A stretch of 64,000 bases of DNA from Acinetobacter sp. ANC 3813 (GCF_002135435.1 NZ_NEGK01000004.1:186001-250000); one strand, 5' to 3'; counted from the first letter of the stretch, positions 46,240-55,113 are shown. The notes: generated by a model from the letters alone, not told the origin. A program made the numbers and translations.

Positions 46240-47439
46240 ATGTCTAAAAATCTGTACGATGTCGTGGTAATCGGCGCTGGCGCATCTGGCTTGATGCTGG
46301 CTTATAAAGCAGCTCAGCGCGGGCGAAAAGTGCTGGTGGTGGAAAAAGCCAATAAAGTCGGCAAGAAAATTCTGATGTCCGGCGGCGGCAAATGCAACTT
46401 TACCAACCTCTATGTCGAGCCTGAAAACTATATCTCGCATAATCCGCATTTTGTGATTTCTGCCCTTTCACGCTATACCAATTGGGACTTCATTGGCATG
46501 GTCTGCGACTATGGCATTGCCTACGAAGAGCGCAAGCATGGGCAGCTGTTTACCCTAAATGGTGCAAAAGAGATTCTGTCCATGCTATTGGCAGAATGTG
46601 ACAAAACGGCTTTGGTGGACATTAAAACCAGCTGTGAAGTGAAAGCTGTAAACACAGTAGAAGGTCAAGGTTTTCAAGTGGCGACCAATATTGGCTATTT
46701 TGAAGCTGAATCTGTAGTCATTGCATCGGGCGGGTTATCCATTCCAACTTTGGGCGGTTCTGCCATCGGTTATGACATTGCCAAACAGTTTGGTCACCAT
46801 ATTTATCCAACACGTGCAGGACTAGTGCCTTTTACCTTCTCTGACGGTTTTAAAGAAGTCACCACGCGCCTCAGCGGCAATGCGGTAGAAGCGACTTTGT
46901 CCAATGATTTAAACAGCTTTACTGAAGCGCTGCTGTTTACACACCGCGGCCTCAGCGGTCCAAGTTCGCTGCAACTGTCTAACTATTGGGACGTTGGTCA
47001 AAGCTTTAAAATTGATTTCCTGCCAAGTGTCGATTTAAATGATTTTCTGAAATCTAAAAAACAAAGCCAGCCTAAAGTCCTGCTGCGCACCTTACTGGCT
47101 GAGCATCTACCAAAAAGCGTCGTTCTTGAGCTGCAGAATCTGATTTGGGCTGAACAGGCAGATACAGCCATGGGCAACATCAGCGATGAAAAACTGGAAA
47201 ATATTGCACAGCGCCTGTCTAGCTTTGAAGTTAAACCTTCTGGCACCGAAGGTTACCGCACCGCTGAGGTGACTTTGGGCGGTGTAGATACTGCTGAAGT
47301 TTCCTCTAAAACCATGGAAAGCAAAAAGCAGAAAGGCCTGTTCTTTGTTGGTGAAATTTTGGATGTAACGGGCCATTTAGGCGGATTCAATTTCCAATGG
47401 GCATGGGCATCTGCACATGCCGCGTCTGAATACGTCTAA
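46240..47439 (+). CDS. HI0933/YhiN-family FAD-dependent oxidoreductase
   Basis: A 399-residue flavoprotein. The N-terminal Rossmann motif is V-V-I-G-A-G-A-S-G-L-M-L-A, followed by the family signature G-K-K-I-L-M-S-G-G-G-K-C-N-F-T-N. V-V-I-A-S-G-G-L-S-I-P and the C-terminal G-E-I-L-D-V-T-G-H-L-G-G-F-N complete the FAD site. Members (YhiN, HI0933, BaiN) are soluble; their substrates are mostly unknown. Length matches the family. Confidence 0.92.
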   Translation: MSKNLYDVVVIGAGASGLMLAYKAAQRGRKVLVVEKANKVGKKILMSGGGKCNFTNLYVEPENYISHNPHFVISALSRYTNWDFIGMVCDYGIAYEERKHGQLFTLNGAKEILSMLLAECDKTALVDIKTSCEVKAVNTVEGQGFQVATNIGYFEAESVVIASGGLSIPTLGGSAIGYDIAKQFGHHIYPTRAGLVPFTFSDGFKEVTTRLSGNAVEATLSNDLNSFTEALLFTHRGLSGPSSLQLSNYWDVGQSFKIDFLPSVDLNDFLKSKKQSQPKVLLRTLLAEHLPKSVVLELQNLIWAEQADTAMGNISDEKLENIAQRLSSFEVKPSGTEGYRTAEVTLGGVDTAEVSSKTMESKKQKGLFFVGEILDVTGHLGGFNFQWAWASAHAASEYV

Positions 47440-47507
47440 GTTTCAGCTTTGCGGCAGCTAAAAAAATGCAACGCGTTTACCCCCTATACAATATTCTAAA
47501 GTGCAAT

Positions 47508-47542
47508 AAAAAAGCGGCTGATTTCATATCAGCCGCTTTTTT
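47508..47542. terminator. Bidirectional terminator
   Basis: A perfect 15-base stem (AAAAAAGCGGCTGAT with ATCAGCCGCTTTTTT, 5-base loop) between the flavoprotein gene and the convergent small gene at 47629. A plus-strand ORF over it (47466-47651) is therefore not a gene. Confidence 0.92.
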
Positions 47543-47628
47543 TGTCTGTTTGATTGGGCTTGCAGCGCTTTTATTTACAGCTTCAGAAGCTGATGCTACA
47601 AATTGCGCTAATCAGGGGATGAAAATCA

Positions 47629-47778
47629 TTATTCCAGATAATCAGTCTTAAATAATGTGATGCCTTTCGATGCCGCTAAACGGCTCATTGCCTGTTCCAT
47701 TTTTGCCAGTGCCGCAGCCTGATGTGCTGTCTGCACAGACGATTGATTGTTTAAGTTTGCAATAAATTTATTCAGCAT
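47629..47778 (-). CDS. 49-residue conserved-looking small protein
   Basis: Found by reading the minus strand. M-L-N-K-F-I-A-N-L-N-N-Q-S-S continues into an Ala/Gln-rich amphipathic helix (H-Q-A-A-A-L-A-K-M-E-Q-A-M) and ends T-L-F-K-T-D-Y-L-E. There is no signal peptide or membrane helix. GAGGGG lies 7 bases before the ATG, a strong ribosome site, and a terminator is positioned downstream. Function unknown. Confidence 0.7.
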   Translation of the reverse strand: MLNKFIANLNNQSSVQTAHQAAALAKMEQAMSRLAASKGITLFKTDYLE

Positions 47779-47938
47779 TTTGATTCCCCTCATGAGCCAT
47801 TCCTTGACTAAACTTGTACTGATTACAGCACAGCTGTATTTCCATATTGTTAAAACTAAATTGCTCTATTTCGTTTATATTTTTATGAAATTAACTTAGC
47901 TTTGCATATATCAAAAAATACCAAATAAAGTTTATATT

Positions 47939-48112
47939 TCATACACTTTTTTTCTGATCTAGCGCGTCATTTTTCGGCGGCTGTTTATTTTGCTCTATTT
48001 CAGTGCGTGGATTAGCAGCAAATATATACTTATAGGCACTGACCAAAAAGCCAATGGTAATTCCTGCAATCACTACTGGGGCAAGCACTTTATTCGGCGC
48101 TTTCTTTGACAT
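47939..48112 (-). CDS. 57-residue single-pass membrane protein
   Basis: A short minus-strand gene 65 bases after the mechanosensitive-channel gene, probably in the same operon. M-S-K-K-A-P-N-K-V-L, then a hydrophobic helix (A-P-V-V-I-A-G-I-T-I-G-F-L-V-S-A) and a polar tail with N-K-Q-P-P-K-N-D-A. An AGAGGTG Shine-Dalgarno sits 5 bases before the ATG. Topology would be N-terminus inside, tail outside. Function unknown; it could be an accessory subunit of the channel (inference from position). Confidence 0.72.
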   Translation of the reverse strand: MSKKAPNKVLAPVVIAGITIGFLVSAYKYIFAANPRTEIEQNKQPPKNDALDQKKSV

Positions 48113-48177
48113 TTTTCACCTCTTGAAAATAAACAATCGACCACTTAGCGTGGCCGATTCTTTTCACATTGAACAGG

Positions 48178-49917
48178 TTATTGCGGGTCATTTTTTGGCG
48201 GCGTATGTATATCAATCCCCGCTTCTTTTTCACCCGTCGAACCAAATGGATTATTCGCAGGCTGCTGAGCAGGATCAACATCCAGCTGATCAGGCGTTGC
48301 AGTTTCTTTTTCCACTACACCTGGCGCTTCCTGACGCTGCACGCTGTAGCCTTCATCCAAATGGCTTGCTTCCGTGTCTGCGGCAGGCGCCGCGGATGCT
48401 GCAGAACCAAAACCTTGAGCACGCGCCTGATCTTTCACTGGATTTGGCTGACCGCCTTCTTTTTTAGCTTTATCAATCAAATCTGTCAGTACACGTTCTG
48501 CTGGCTGGCGACCACCTAGACCAAAGGCCAAAGCGAAAGCCACAGCCACAGCACCAAGTGTTAAACCAAAGGCCAAATTAACGATGGAATCGGCAATGCC
48601 CATTGCGCGCAGACCCATAGCCACCACCAAGCCCATTATCAGCACACGGACTAGATTGCCTAACCAGCGTGAGCTGTTGTATTCACCGCGCTGCACGACA
48701 TTGGCCACAATGTTGGCCAGCCAGAAGCCGATGACCAAAATGACTGCACCCAGCAAAATGCTTGCGCCAAACTGAATAAACATGGCGATCAGGCCGCTGA
48801 TTTGATCAAAGCCTAAACGGTTGGCCGCTTCAGAAACTGCAAACAGCATAGTAAAGAACACAATCAGGCAGCCGACAATATCTGACAGTTTTGTTGTGCC
48901 TAAAAAGCGCTGCACATCCAATTTTGCAGGCACATTGTCTACGCCTGTACCCGCGACAATTTCAGCCACCAATTTCGCTACAAAGCGCGAAACAATATAA
49001 GCCAAGATTAGAATCAGCCCAGCCGCAATAATATTTGGAATGGCAAACATGATTTCATGCAGCATCGCTGTCGCTGGCTGAGAAATCGCATCAATGCCAA
49101 GCGCCTCAAAAGCCACAATCAGTGCAGTAATAATAATCACTGCAAAGACAAATGAGCCCAGCAAATGCGGTAAATTGCCATTTTTAAACAGACCAATTTT
49201 TTCCGCCTGCGCCTGCAGATTCAAGCTGCCCACCAAGCCTTCAACAATACCGCGGACAATTTTCGCCAAAATATAGCCCACGAAAATAATCACACCCGCA
49301 ATAAAGATATTAGGCAAGTACAAGACGGCTTCATTCACCATGTTCTGTACAGGATAAAGCAAACCATTCAGGCCAAGGATCGACAGCACGATCGGCAGAA
49401 ACAGCAATAAAATGAGCCAATAGGCAATTTCACTGATATTTTCACTGATTGGACTGACACCGACTTCCGAACTGAGTTTTTCATCCAGCTGGGTTTTATT
49501 CAGCAGTTTTTGTGAGCCAACTCTGACTAAGTTTGCAATAATCCAGCCGATAAAGCCGACCGCTGCTGCAGCCAGCAATTGCGGGATAAATAATAGGAAT
49601 TGCTGAACCATATTACTGAAAGGCCCGCTGACGCTGGTCAAATTCAGTACATTCAATGCACCAATCACGGCAATAATTAAGATGATCCAAAAAACGATGC
49701 GGGAAACAATGCTTTCAATATTTGAGCGGTGTCCTGTGGCGCTGGAGAGCTTCTGATTGGTGCCGAGTTTTTCCAGCAGTTTTTTAATCCCGCCTGCCAC
49801 CAGCAACGCGATAATCCAGCCGATTAAAAGTATTGCGACTGCACTGAGAATAGGGTGAAACTGATCCCAGTAATACATGGCATCAAAACGCCCTAAACCT
49901 CCTTGATAATTATTCAT
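48178..49917 (-). CDS. TM-helix-repeat mechanosensitive channel-like protein (MscS/CmpX type)
   Basis: A 579-residue inner-membrane protein with many hydrophobic helices arranged as repeats of the conserved TM_helix module: G-W-I-[IA]-A-x-L-V, then I-x-S-I-V-S-R-I-V-F-W-I-I-L, repeated about four to five times. A final block ends in F-G-L-G-G-R. The last 80 or so residues are soluble and Pro/Glu-rich. CmpX-type proteins of this group are linked to envelope stress and osmotic response. Gating as a channel is inferred from the family. It may share an operon with the 57-residue protein that follows. Confidence 0.82.
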   Translation of the reverse strand: MNNYQGGLGRFDAMYYWDQFHPILSAVAILLIGWIIALLVAGGIKKLLEKLGTNQKLSSATGHRSNIESIVSRIVFWIILIIAVIGALNVLNLTSVSGPFSNMVQQFLLFIPQLLAAAAVGFIGWIIANLVRVGSQKLLNKTQLDEKLSSEVGVSPISENISEIAYWLILLLFLPIVLSILGLNGLLYPVQNMVNEAVLYLPNIFIAGVIIFVGYILAKIVRGIVEGLVGSLNLQAQAEKIGLFKNGNLPHLLGSFVFAVIIITALIVAFEALGIDAISQPATAMLHEIMFAIPNIIAAGLILILAYIVSRFVAKLVAEIVAGTGVDNVPAKLDVQRFLGTTKLSDIVGCLIVFFTMLFAVSEAANRLGFDQISGLIAMFIQFGASILLGAVILVIGFWLANIVANVVQRGEYNSSRWLGNLVRVLIMGLVVAMGLRAMGIADSIVNLAFGLTLGAVAVAFALAFGLGGRQPAERVLTDLIDKAKKEGGQPNPVKDQARAQGFGSAASAAPAADTEASHLDEGYSVQRQEAPGVVEKETATPDQLDVDPAQQPANNPFGSTGEKEAGIDIHTPPKNDPQ

Positions 49918-50102
49918 TTTTTTACGCCCTCTTTGTTATTGATTGATGTATTTTCTGCAAGTTATGCTTCAAAACTATGCGCTTAAAACTCCGTTCTAGT
50001 AGGCATAGCGGACTTTTAAAAGATCTATGAATACCTTAAAATTTGAATATTTTTTAATCAATAACAAATGCAGAACTACAACAAAAGAGCACAATCCATT
50101 GC

Positions 50103-50134
50103 AAAAAAGCCCTAGCTTTTCAGTTAGGGCTTTT
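50103..50134 (-). terminator. Terminator of 91-residue membrane protein gene
   Basis: A perfect 10-base stem (AAAAGCCCTA with TAGGGCTTTT) continuing into a T-run on the minus strand, 33 bases after the stop. Confidence 0.85.
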
Positions 50135-50167
50135 CATTAAGTCAAAATGCATGTCCGGTATATAGAA

Positions 50168-50443
50168 CTAATGATCAGAGGCTGTTGCAGTATTGCTGTT
50201 TGTTGCCGCGGCATCATCATGAGCTGTCGCGGTTGCAGTATTGCTTTGCTCAGTCTGCGCTTGCGCTGCTGGACGTTCAGGAGCTGCCTCACTGTTTTCC
50301 GGTTTAATGCCTGCCGACATATAGATAATCAGCGCAATAAAGAAAATGCCGATGAGCACTAAAATATAGACGGGTATGCGTTTTTTCTGAGTCGTTTCAT
50401 CCGAGCTTTCGGTATGGGGCGGTTTATTAAAATCATGAGTCAT
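50168..50443 (-). CDS. Small single-pass membrane protein with Ala/Thr-rich tail
   Basis: A 91-residue protein. A polar N-terminus ending K-K-R leads to a membrane helix (about 24-44: V-Y-I-L-V-L-I-G-I-F-F-I-A-L-I-I) and a low-complexity exterior tail rich in Ala, Thr, Asn and Asp (T-A-T-A-H-D-D-A-A-A-T-N). Function unknown. A single-gene unit with its own terminator. Confidence 0.65.
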   Translation of the reverse strand: MTHDFNKPPHTESSDETTQKKRIPVYILVLIGIFFIALIIYMSAGIKPENSEAAPERPAAQAQTEQSNTATATAHDDAAATNSNTATASDH

Positions 50444-50606
50444 AATTTTCCCCTCAAGTTATTATCCATGTGCTGTTTTTTTATACTAACAACCACATCC
50501 CTCCAGAAGTGTGAAGAAGCATTACGGCGTGTGAAAACTTGTAAAAAAACTATGTATTTCAACTTAAGCTTACTCAGCCTATAAAACATTTTATCAACAG
50601 CTCAAC

Positions 50607-51428
50607 TTAAAAGAGCTGCTTGGGCCTGTTTGGGGCCTGAACAATTGCTGCTATTTCATGTTCATCTTTTAAATTCACCCCAGAGTAGCCCAATTCTGCG
50701 GATTTTTTCATGAGTGCCACTAAGCGCTGCAGGGCCACTTGCGCAGATAAGCCTGCAGGACGCACATTAGATATGCAGTTGCGCATCGCATCATGGCAGC
50801 CTTTATGCGCTTGCCATGTATAGTAAATCCCCATGCTGTCGGGAGAACTCAGCCCTGGCCGCTCGCCAATCAGCATCACCAGCATTTTCGCATTCAGCAA
50901 TTGTGCAATTTCATCGCCCAGCGCTACACGGCTGCCTGCTGCCAAAACGATGGGGGCAAGCGTCCAGCTCTGCGCTGTGCAGGCGGCATGCAGCTGCTGT
51001 ATAAAATACGGCGCATTGTCTTCAATCGCGCGCGCAGACAAGCCATCTCCCGCCACAATCACAAGGTCATAAGCAGCAGGATGCTGCTGTGCATAATCTT
51101 GCAGCTGCTGCCGTGAAGCATCGGACAGCTCTCGGCCTAGGTCTGGCCGCTTCAAATACATATCTTTATCAACAGCACAGCTTTCGATTTGCAAAGTATC
51201 GTGCTGCAGCAGAGACAGCTGACTCTGCATTGCATCTAAGTCCAATTCCTTTAATACAGCATCTTTGGCTTGCGCATGCGCCAGCTGAAACTCAAGCGCT
51301 GGGCGTGTCGGCAGACTGCCACCTGCACGCCCCAATGCGATACGCGCATCAGTAAACTGCTTTAACTGCTCCCATGCATTGCCTGCATGCTGCGTTTTAA
51401 ACTGTACATCCGGATGCAGCTTCATCAT
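50607..51428 (-). CDS. eutC: Ethanolamine ammonia-lyase small subunit
   Basis: A 273-residue beta subunit of adenosylcobalamin-dependent ethanolamine ammonia-lyase, which splits ethanolamine to acetaldehyde and ammonia. Conserved parts are R-P-D-L-G-R-E-L-S, V-I-V-A-G-D-G-L-S-A-R-A-I and L-I-G-E-R-P-G-L-S-S-P-D-S-M-G-I-Y-Y-T. It follows eutB by 12 bases. Short purine-rich ribosome site GGAGCGGAAG before the start. It is the last gene of eat-eutB-eutC, and I see no clear terminator after it. Confidence 0.95.
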   Translation of the reverse strand: MMKLHPDVQFKTQHAGNAWEQLKQFTDARIALGRAGGSLPTRPALEFQLAHAQAKDAVLKELDLDAMQSQLSLLQHDTLQIESCAVDKDMYLKRPDLGRELSDASRQQLQDYAQQHPAAYDLVIVAGDGLSARAIEDNAPYFIQQLHAACTAQSWTLAPIVLAAGSRVALGDEIAQLLNAKMLVMLIGERPGLSSPDSMGIYYTWQAHKGCHDAMRNCISNVRPAGLSAQVALQRLVALMKKSAELGYSGVNLKDEHEIAAIVQAPNRPKQLF

Positions 51429-51440
51429 CTTCCGCTCCTG

Positions 51441-52826
51441 TTAAGACATCAGCAGTTTTGAAAATTTCTCTGGCACATTTGCAGGCCACTGCAGCACCTT
51501 TTCCTGCTGTTTTAAGATGCCCTGCTGTTCCAGCCAAGCGCCAAATTCAGGCGCGGGCTTTAAGCCTAACAGCTGGCGGATATACAGCGCATCATGAAAA
51601 GATGTGGTTTGATAATTCAGCATGACATCATCTGAACCGGGTATGCCCATCATAAAATTCAGTCCAGCATTGGCCAGTAAAGTCAGCAAGACATCCATAT
51701 CGTCCTGATCCGCATCAGCATGATTGGTATAGCAAATATCACAGCCCATCGGCACACCCAAAAGCTTGCCGCAAAAATGGTCTTCCAGACCTGCACGGAT
51801 AATCTGCTTGCCGTTATATAAATATTCTGGCCCAATAAAACCCACCACGGTATTGACCAAAAATGGATTAAATTTTCGCGCGACAGCATAAGCGCGGGCT
51901 TCCATGGTCTGCTGATCCACACCATGATGCGCATTGCTCGACAGCGCACTGCCTTGGCCTGTTTCAAAATACATCACATTCTGCCCCACTGTTCCGCGCT
52001 TCAGGCTTAAAGCAGCCTCATAGCCTTCCTGCAGCATAGCAAGGCTGATGCCGAAAGCGGTATTGGCGTCCTGAGAACCTGCAATAGACTGAAACATTAA
52101 ATCGATCGGCACATTCTTATTCGCCAGCTGAATGCCTGAACTGACATGCGTCAATACGCAGGATTGCGTCGGAATTTCATATTCGTGGATGATGTAATCT
52201 AGAAGTTTGAGCAATTCAGTTAAATTCTGCAGGTTATCCGTCGCTGGATTAATGCCAATCACCGCATCACCATTGCCATACATCAGACCATCTAAAATAC
52301 TGGCAGAGATTCCGAGCAGATCATCCGTAGGATGATTCGGCTGCAGACGTGTAGAGAGATGACCTTCCAAACCAATTGTGTTGCGGAACTGTGTGACTAC
52401 ACGGCATTTTTTCGCCACCAAAATCAAATCTTGATTGCGCATAATCTTACTGACTGCAGCCGTCATTTCGGGGGTAAGACCCGCCTGCAACATTTGCAGC
52501 TGTTCAGTGCTGGCCTCATCACTCAATAGCCAATTACGGAAGTCCCCCACTGTAAAATGGGAAATTGGATAAAAAGCTGCCGCATCATGCTCATCCATAA
52601 TCAGCTGAGTGACTTCATCTTTTTCATAATCAATCAGCGCTTCATTTAAAAACTGTTTTAGGGGCACGTCCGCCAGACACATTTGCGCCGCCACGCGCTC
52701 TGTTGCATCACGCGCCGCAATGCCTGCCAGTTCATCACCTGTACGTGATGGGGTCGCTTTCGCCATCAGCGTTTTCAAATCTTGAAAAACATAATGCTGA
52801 TTCGCCACATTGATTTGATACAGCAT
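51441..52826 (-). CDS. eutB: Ethanolamine ammonia-lyase large subunit
   Basis: A 461-residue TIM-barrel alpha subunit that binds substrate and most of the adenosylcobalamin cofactor. Family segments include G-I-N-P-A-T-D-N, F-E-T-G-Q-G-S-A-L-S-S-N-A-H-H-G-V-D-Q and G-C-D-I-C-Y-T-N-H-A-D-A-D-Q-D-D. Length is close to the enteric enzyme (453). AAAGGA precedes the ATG. It lies between the permease gene and eutC. No reactivase (eutA) or microcompartment shell gene is in the window, so this is the simple, non-compartment version of the pathway. Confidence 0.96.
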   Translation of the reverse strand: MLYQINVANQHYVFQDLKTLMAKATPSRTGDELAGIAARDATERVAAQMCLADVPLKQFLNEALIDYEKDEVTQLIMDEHDAAAFYPISHFTVGDFRNWLLSDEASTEQLQMLQAGLTPEMTAAVSKIMRNQDLILVAKKCRVVTQFRNTIGLEGHLSTRLQPNHPTDDLLGISASILDGLMYGNGDAVIGINPATDNLQNLTELLKLLDYIIHEYEIPTQSCVLTHVSSGIQLANKNVPIDLMFQSIAGSQDANTAFGISLAMLQEGYEAALSLKRGTVGQNVMYFETGQGSALSSNAHHGVDQQTMEARAYAVARKFNPFLVNTVVGFIGPEYLYNGKQIIRAGLEDHFCGKLLGVPMGCDICYTNHADADQDDMDVLLTLLANAGLNFMMGIPGSDDVMLNYQTTSFHDALYIRQLLGLKPAPEFGAWLEQQGILKQQEKVLQWPANVPEKFSKLLMS

Positions 52827-52864
52827 GCTTTTATCCTTTTTTTTGTATCAGGTTTAGCTTTGCC

Positions 52865-54304
52865 TTATTTCAATTCTTGCTCCGCATGCTGAATATTGGC
52901 AAATTCTTCTTCTGGCGTACCTGCCACCAAGTGATGGCGGCTGTACAGTAAAAAGTACAATATAAATACAGCATAAATAGCAGCCGCCATCAGCCATACT
53001 TTCGGATCAACTACAAAGCCCGCAACCACTGCAACCGCAGCCAAAATCAGCGCGATATATGCTGTCACGATGCCGCCTGGTGCTGTATACGGACGCGGTA
53101 AAGCCGCTTTTGAGGTTTTTAATTTAATATAAGACAGCATCATCAGTACGTAAGAAATGGTCGCACCGAACACTGCCATTAATATCAGCAAGTCGCCTTC
53201 TCCAGACAATGACATGAAAAAGCCAATAATGCCCGGGATGATAATCGCCAAATACGGCGCATGATTTTTATTGGTTAAAGACAATTTTTTAGGCAAATAT
53301 CCTGCTCGGGACAAGGCAAAAATCTGCCGCGAATAGGCATAAATAATAGAGAAGAAACTGGCGATTAGACCTGCCAAACCGACAAAATTGACAAAGCCGG
53401 CCAGCCATGTATTGGCGCCATATACTGCTTTTAAAGCATCCACCAAAGGTGCTCCAGATGCTTTTAAAGCTTCTGCGCCTGCTGCGCCCGGTCCTAAAAA
53501 TAAAATGCTCAGTGCAAAGAATGCCAAAATCAGCATGGAACCAATTAAACCGCGCGGCAAAGATTTGTGCGGCTCCTTAGCTTCTTCTGCAGCCAAAGGC
53601 ACGCCTTCTACGGCTAAAAAGAACCAAATGGCATAAGGCACGGCAGCCCAAATACCGAGATAACCCATCGGTAAAAAGCTGCTGGCGCCTGCTGCATCCG
53701 ATTTCACGGCAATATCAAATAAATTGGCACTGTTAAAGGCAGGCAGCATGGCAAAAATAAATACCATTAGAGCAATGGCCGCCACCGCAGTAATCCCAAA
53801 CATAATTTTGAGGGCCTCACCTGCGCCTTTCAAATGAATGCCCATAAAGACCAGATAGCACACCAGATAAATAATCCAGCCGCCAAGGCCAAATAAGGAT
53901 TCGCAATAAGCGCCAATGAAACAGGCAATCGCCGCAGGCGCGATGGCGTATTCAATTAAAATAGCTGTGCCCGTCAAATAACCGCCCATCGGGCCAAAAG
54001 CCGTGCGGGCAAAACTGTAGCCGCCGCCTGCTGTCGGCAGCATGGTCGACATTTCAGACATGCATAGGCACATACATAAATACATGAAGGCAACCGCGAC
54101 AGTCGCTATAAACATGCCGCCCCATCCGCCTTGCGCCAAACCAAAATTCCAGCCGGCAAAGTCACCTGAAATGACATAAGCAACGCCTAGCCCGACCAGC
54201 AGCAGCCAGCCGACTGCGCCTTTCTTCAATTGCCTTTGCGCAAAATAATCCTCAGAAACGGTTTCTGCTGCGGGTATTGCAGCTGCGCTTTTTGCATCCG
54301 ACAT
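52865..54304 (-). CDS. eat: Ethanolamine permease (APC superfamily)
   Basis: A 479-residue inner-membrane transporter with about 12 hydrophobic segments. The N-terminal G-V-A-Y-V-I-S-G-D-F-A-G-W-N-F-G-L motif is typical of the Eat ethanolamine permease group within the amino acid/polyamine/choline superfamily, and T-A-G-G-G-Y-S-F-A-R-T-like substrate loops follow. The ATG at 54304 has GAGG 5 bases upstream; an in-frame GTG two codons earlier overlaps that site. It is the first gene of the ethanolamine operon, and its linkage with eutBC supports the substrate. Confidence 0.93.
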   Translation of the reverse strand: MSDAKSAAAIPAAETVSEDYFAQRQLKKGAVGWLLLVGLGVAYVISGDFAGWNFGLAQGGWGGMFIATVAVAFMYLCMCLCMSEMSTMLPTAGGGYSFARTAFGPMGGYLTGTAILIEYAIAPAAIACFIGAYCESLFGLGGWIIYLVCYLVFMGIHLKGAGEALKIMFGITAVAAIALMVFIFAMLPAFNSANLFDIAVKSDAAGASSFLPMGYLGIWAAVPYAIWFFLAVEGVPLAAEEAKEPHKSLPRGLIGSMLILAFFALSILFLGPGAAGAEALKASGAPLVDALKAVYGANTWLAGFVNFVGLAGLIASFFSIIYAYSRQIFALSRAGYLPKKLSLTNKNHAPYLAIIIPGIIGFFMSLSGEGDLLILMAVFGATISYVLMMLSYIKLKTSKAALPRPYTAPGGIVTAYIALILAAVAVVAGFVVDPKVWLMAAAIYAVFILYFLLYSRHHLVAGTPEEEFANIQHAEQELK

Positions 54305-54484
54305 AAGCACCTCTATATTTTTTATGATTCGATTCTTTTAGCTATGCATAAGGCATACCAAATTTTATCTTTTGTTAAAGTGTATATTTTGTGAACTATG
54401 GCTTTATTTCAAAATGCTGTATTTTCATCCGCTCTAGAACTACGCGCAGCGCATGAAAAAATGTCTTTGACTGAATAAATGAGC

Positions 54485-54490
54485 TATAAT
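54485..54490 (+). promoter_or_regulatory. Possible -10 box
   Basis: A consensus TATAAT hexamer ends 17 bases before the next start codon. The best -35-like TTGAC upstream is too close (about 12 bases), so the promoter is only tentative; transcription from here would give a very short leader. Confidence 0.35.
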
Positions 54491-54507
54491 TATGCACCTC
54501 GATTTTT

Positions 54508-54945
54508 ATGCATTCATTCTCTATGGCGTATCGTCAGCAAAGTGTAACGCTTGATCTTGACACTGACGTCACTTATCAATGCGCTTTACATTACACACGT
54601 GATCAGCATCTTATTGGCATTATTGAATTTAATAAGCCTAGCTATGTCCTGAAATGGGGCGATCTTGAATTCTTCCGCCGCCGCACTGAAGAATTTTCGG
54701 TGATGCCGTTTCCAGACTGCATCAATGCTATGGTGATTGATATCCGCAATGTAACTGCATATCTGGACAATGAAGTGCCGATTATTCCTTGGCGCTTGCT
54801 GGAAGAGGACTGCCCTGTGCGTTTGGTTGTGCCGCAAGAGCGTATGGATCATTATGCCGGCCTCTTTGAGCCGACTTGGCTTACGCCTGATGTAGAAACT
54901 GCTATTCAAGAAATCCGTGAATATATGGATATGTTTGTGCATTAA
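54508..54945 (+). CDS. Unknown 145-residue soluble protein
   Basis: A protein with no signal peptide or membrane helix and no recognised family. It has mixed strand and helix character, with W-G-D-L-E-F-F-R-R-R-T-E-E-F, C-I-N-A-M-V-I-D-I-R-N-V-T and an acidic C-terminus (I-R-E-Y-M-D-M-F). Both ATG 54508 and ATG 54523 lack a Shine-Dalgarno; given the TATAAT at 54485 the mRNA may be nearly leaderless. A terminator follows, so it is a single-gene unit. Confidence 0.6.
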   Translation: MHSFSMAYRQQSVTLDLDTDVTYQCALHYTRDQHLIGIIEFNKPSYVLKWGDLEFFRRRTEEFSVMPFPDCINAMVIDIRNVTAYLDNEVPIIPWRLLEEDCPVRLVVPQERMDHYAGLFEPTWLTPDVETAIQEIREYMDMFVH

Positions 54946-54972
54946 GTCTGTTTGTATTGAGACAGCTCAAAT

Positions 54973-55000
54973 AAAAAACCTCCTAAATGGAGGTTTTTTT
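54973..55000 (+). terminator. Terminator of the 145-residue protein gene
   Basis: AAAAAACCTCC pairs with GGAGGTTTTTT around a short loop, followed by T, 27 bases after the stop. Confidence 0.85.
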
Positions 55001-55012
55001 GTATCTGTAAAA

Positions 55013-55113
55013 AGCCCCCTCCTTTATTAAAGGAGGGGCTTGGGGAGGATTCAAAGATTTGAGAAGAATTTTATAATTTTAATCCCTCCCAACCTCCCTT
55101 TTTTAAAGGGAGG
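55013..55113. repeat. MITE-like palindromic repeat
   Basis: Two small hairpins (AGCCCC-type stem at 55013-55040 and CCTCCCTTT-type stem at 55093-55113) are themselves arranged as an imperfect inverted repeat. The left end CCTCCTTTATTAAAGGAGG plus GGGGAGGATT matches the reverse complement of the right end, CCTCCCTTTAAAAAAGGGAGG plus GGGAGGGATT. The motif resembles the CCCTCTC/GAGAGGG hairpin in the 36.7-kb cluster. It probably is a dispersed, non-coding intergenic element and may also act as a terminator for fpr. Confidence 0.6.

Noticed and set aside
47466..47651. 61-codon plus-strand ORF with a hydrophobic stretch
   Set aside because: It spans a perfect 15-base terminator stem and overlaps the convergent 49-residue gene.
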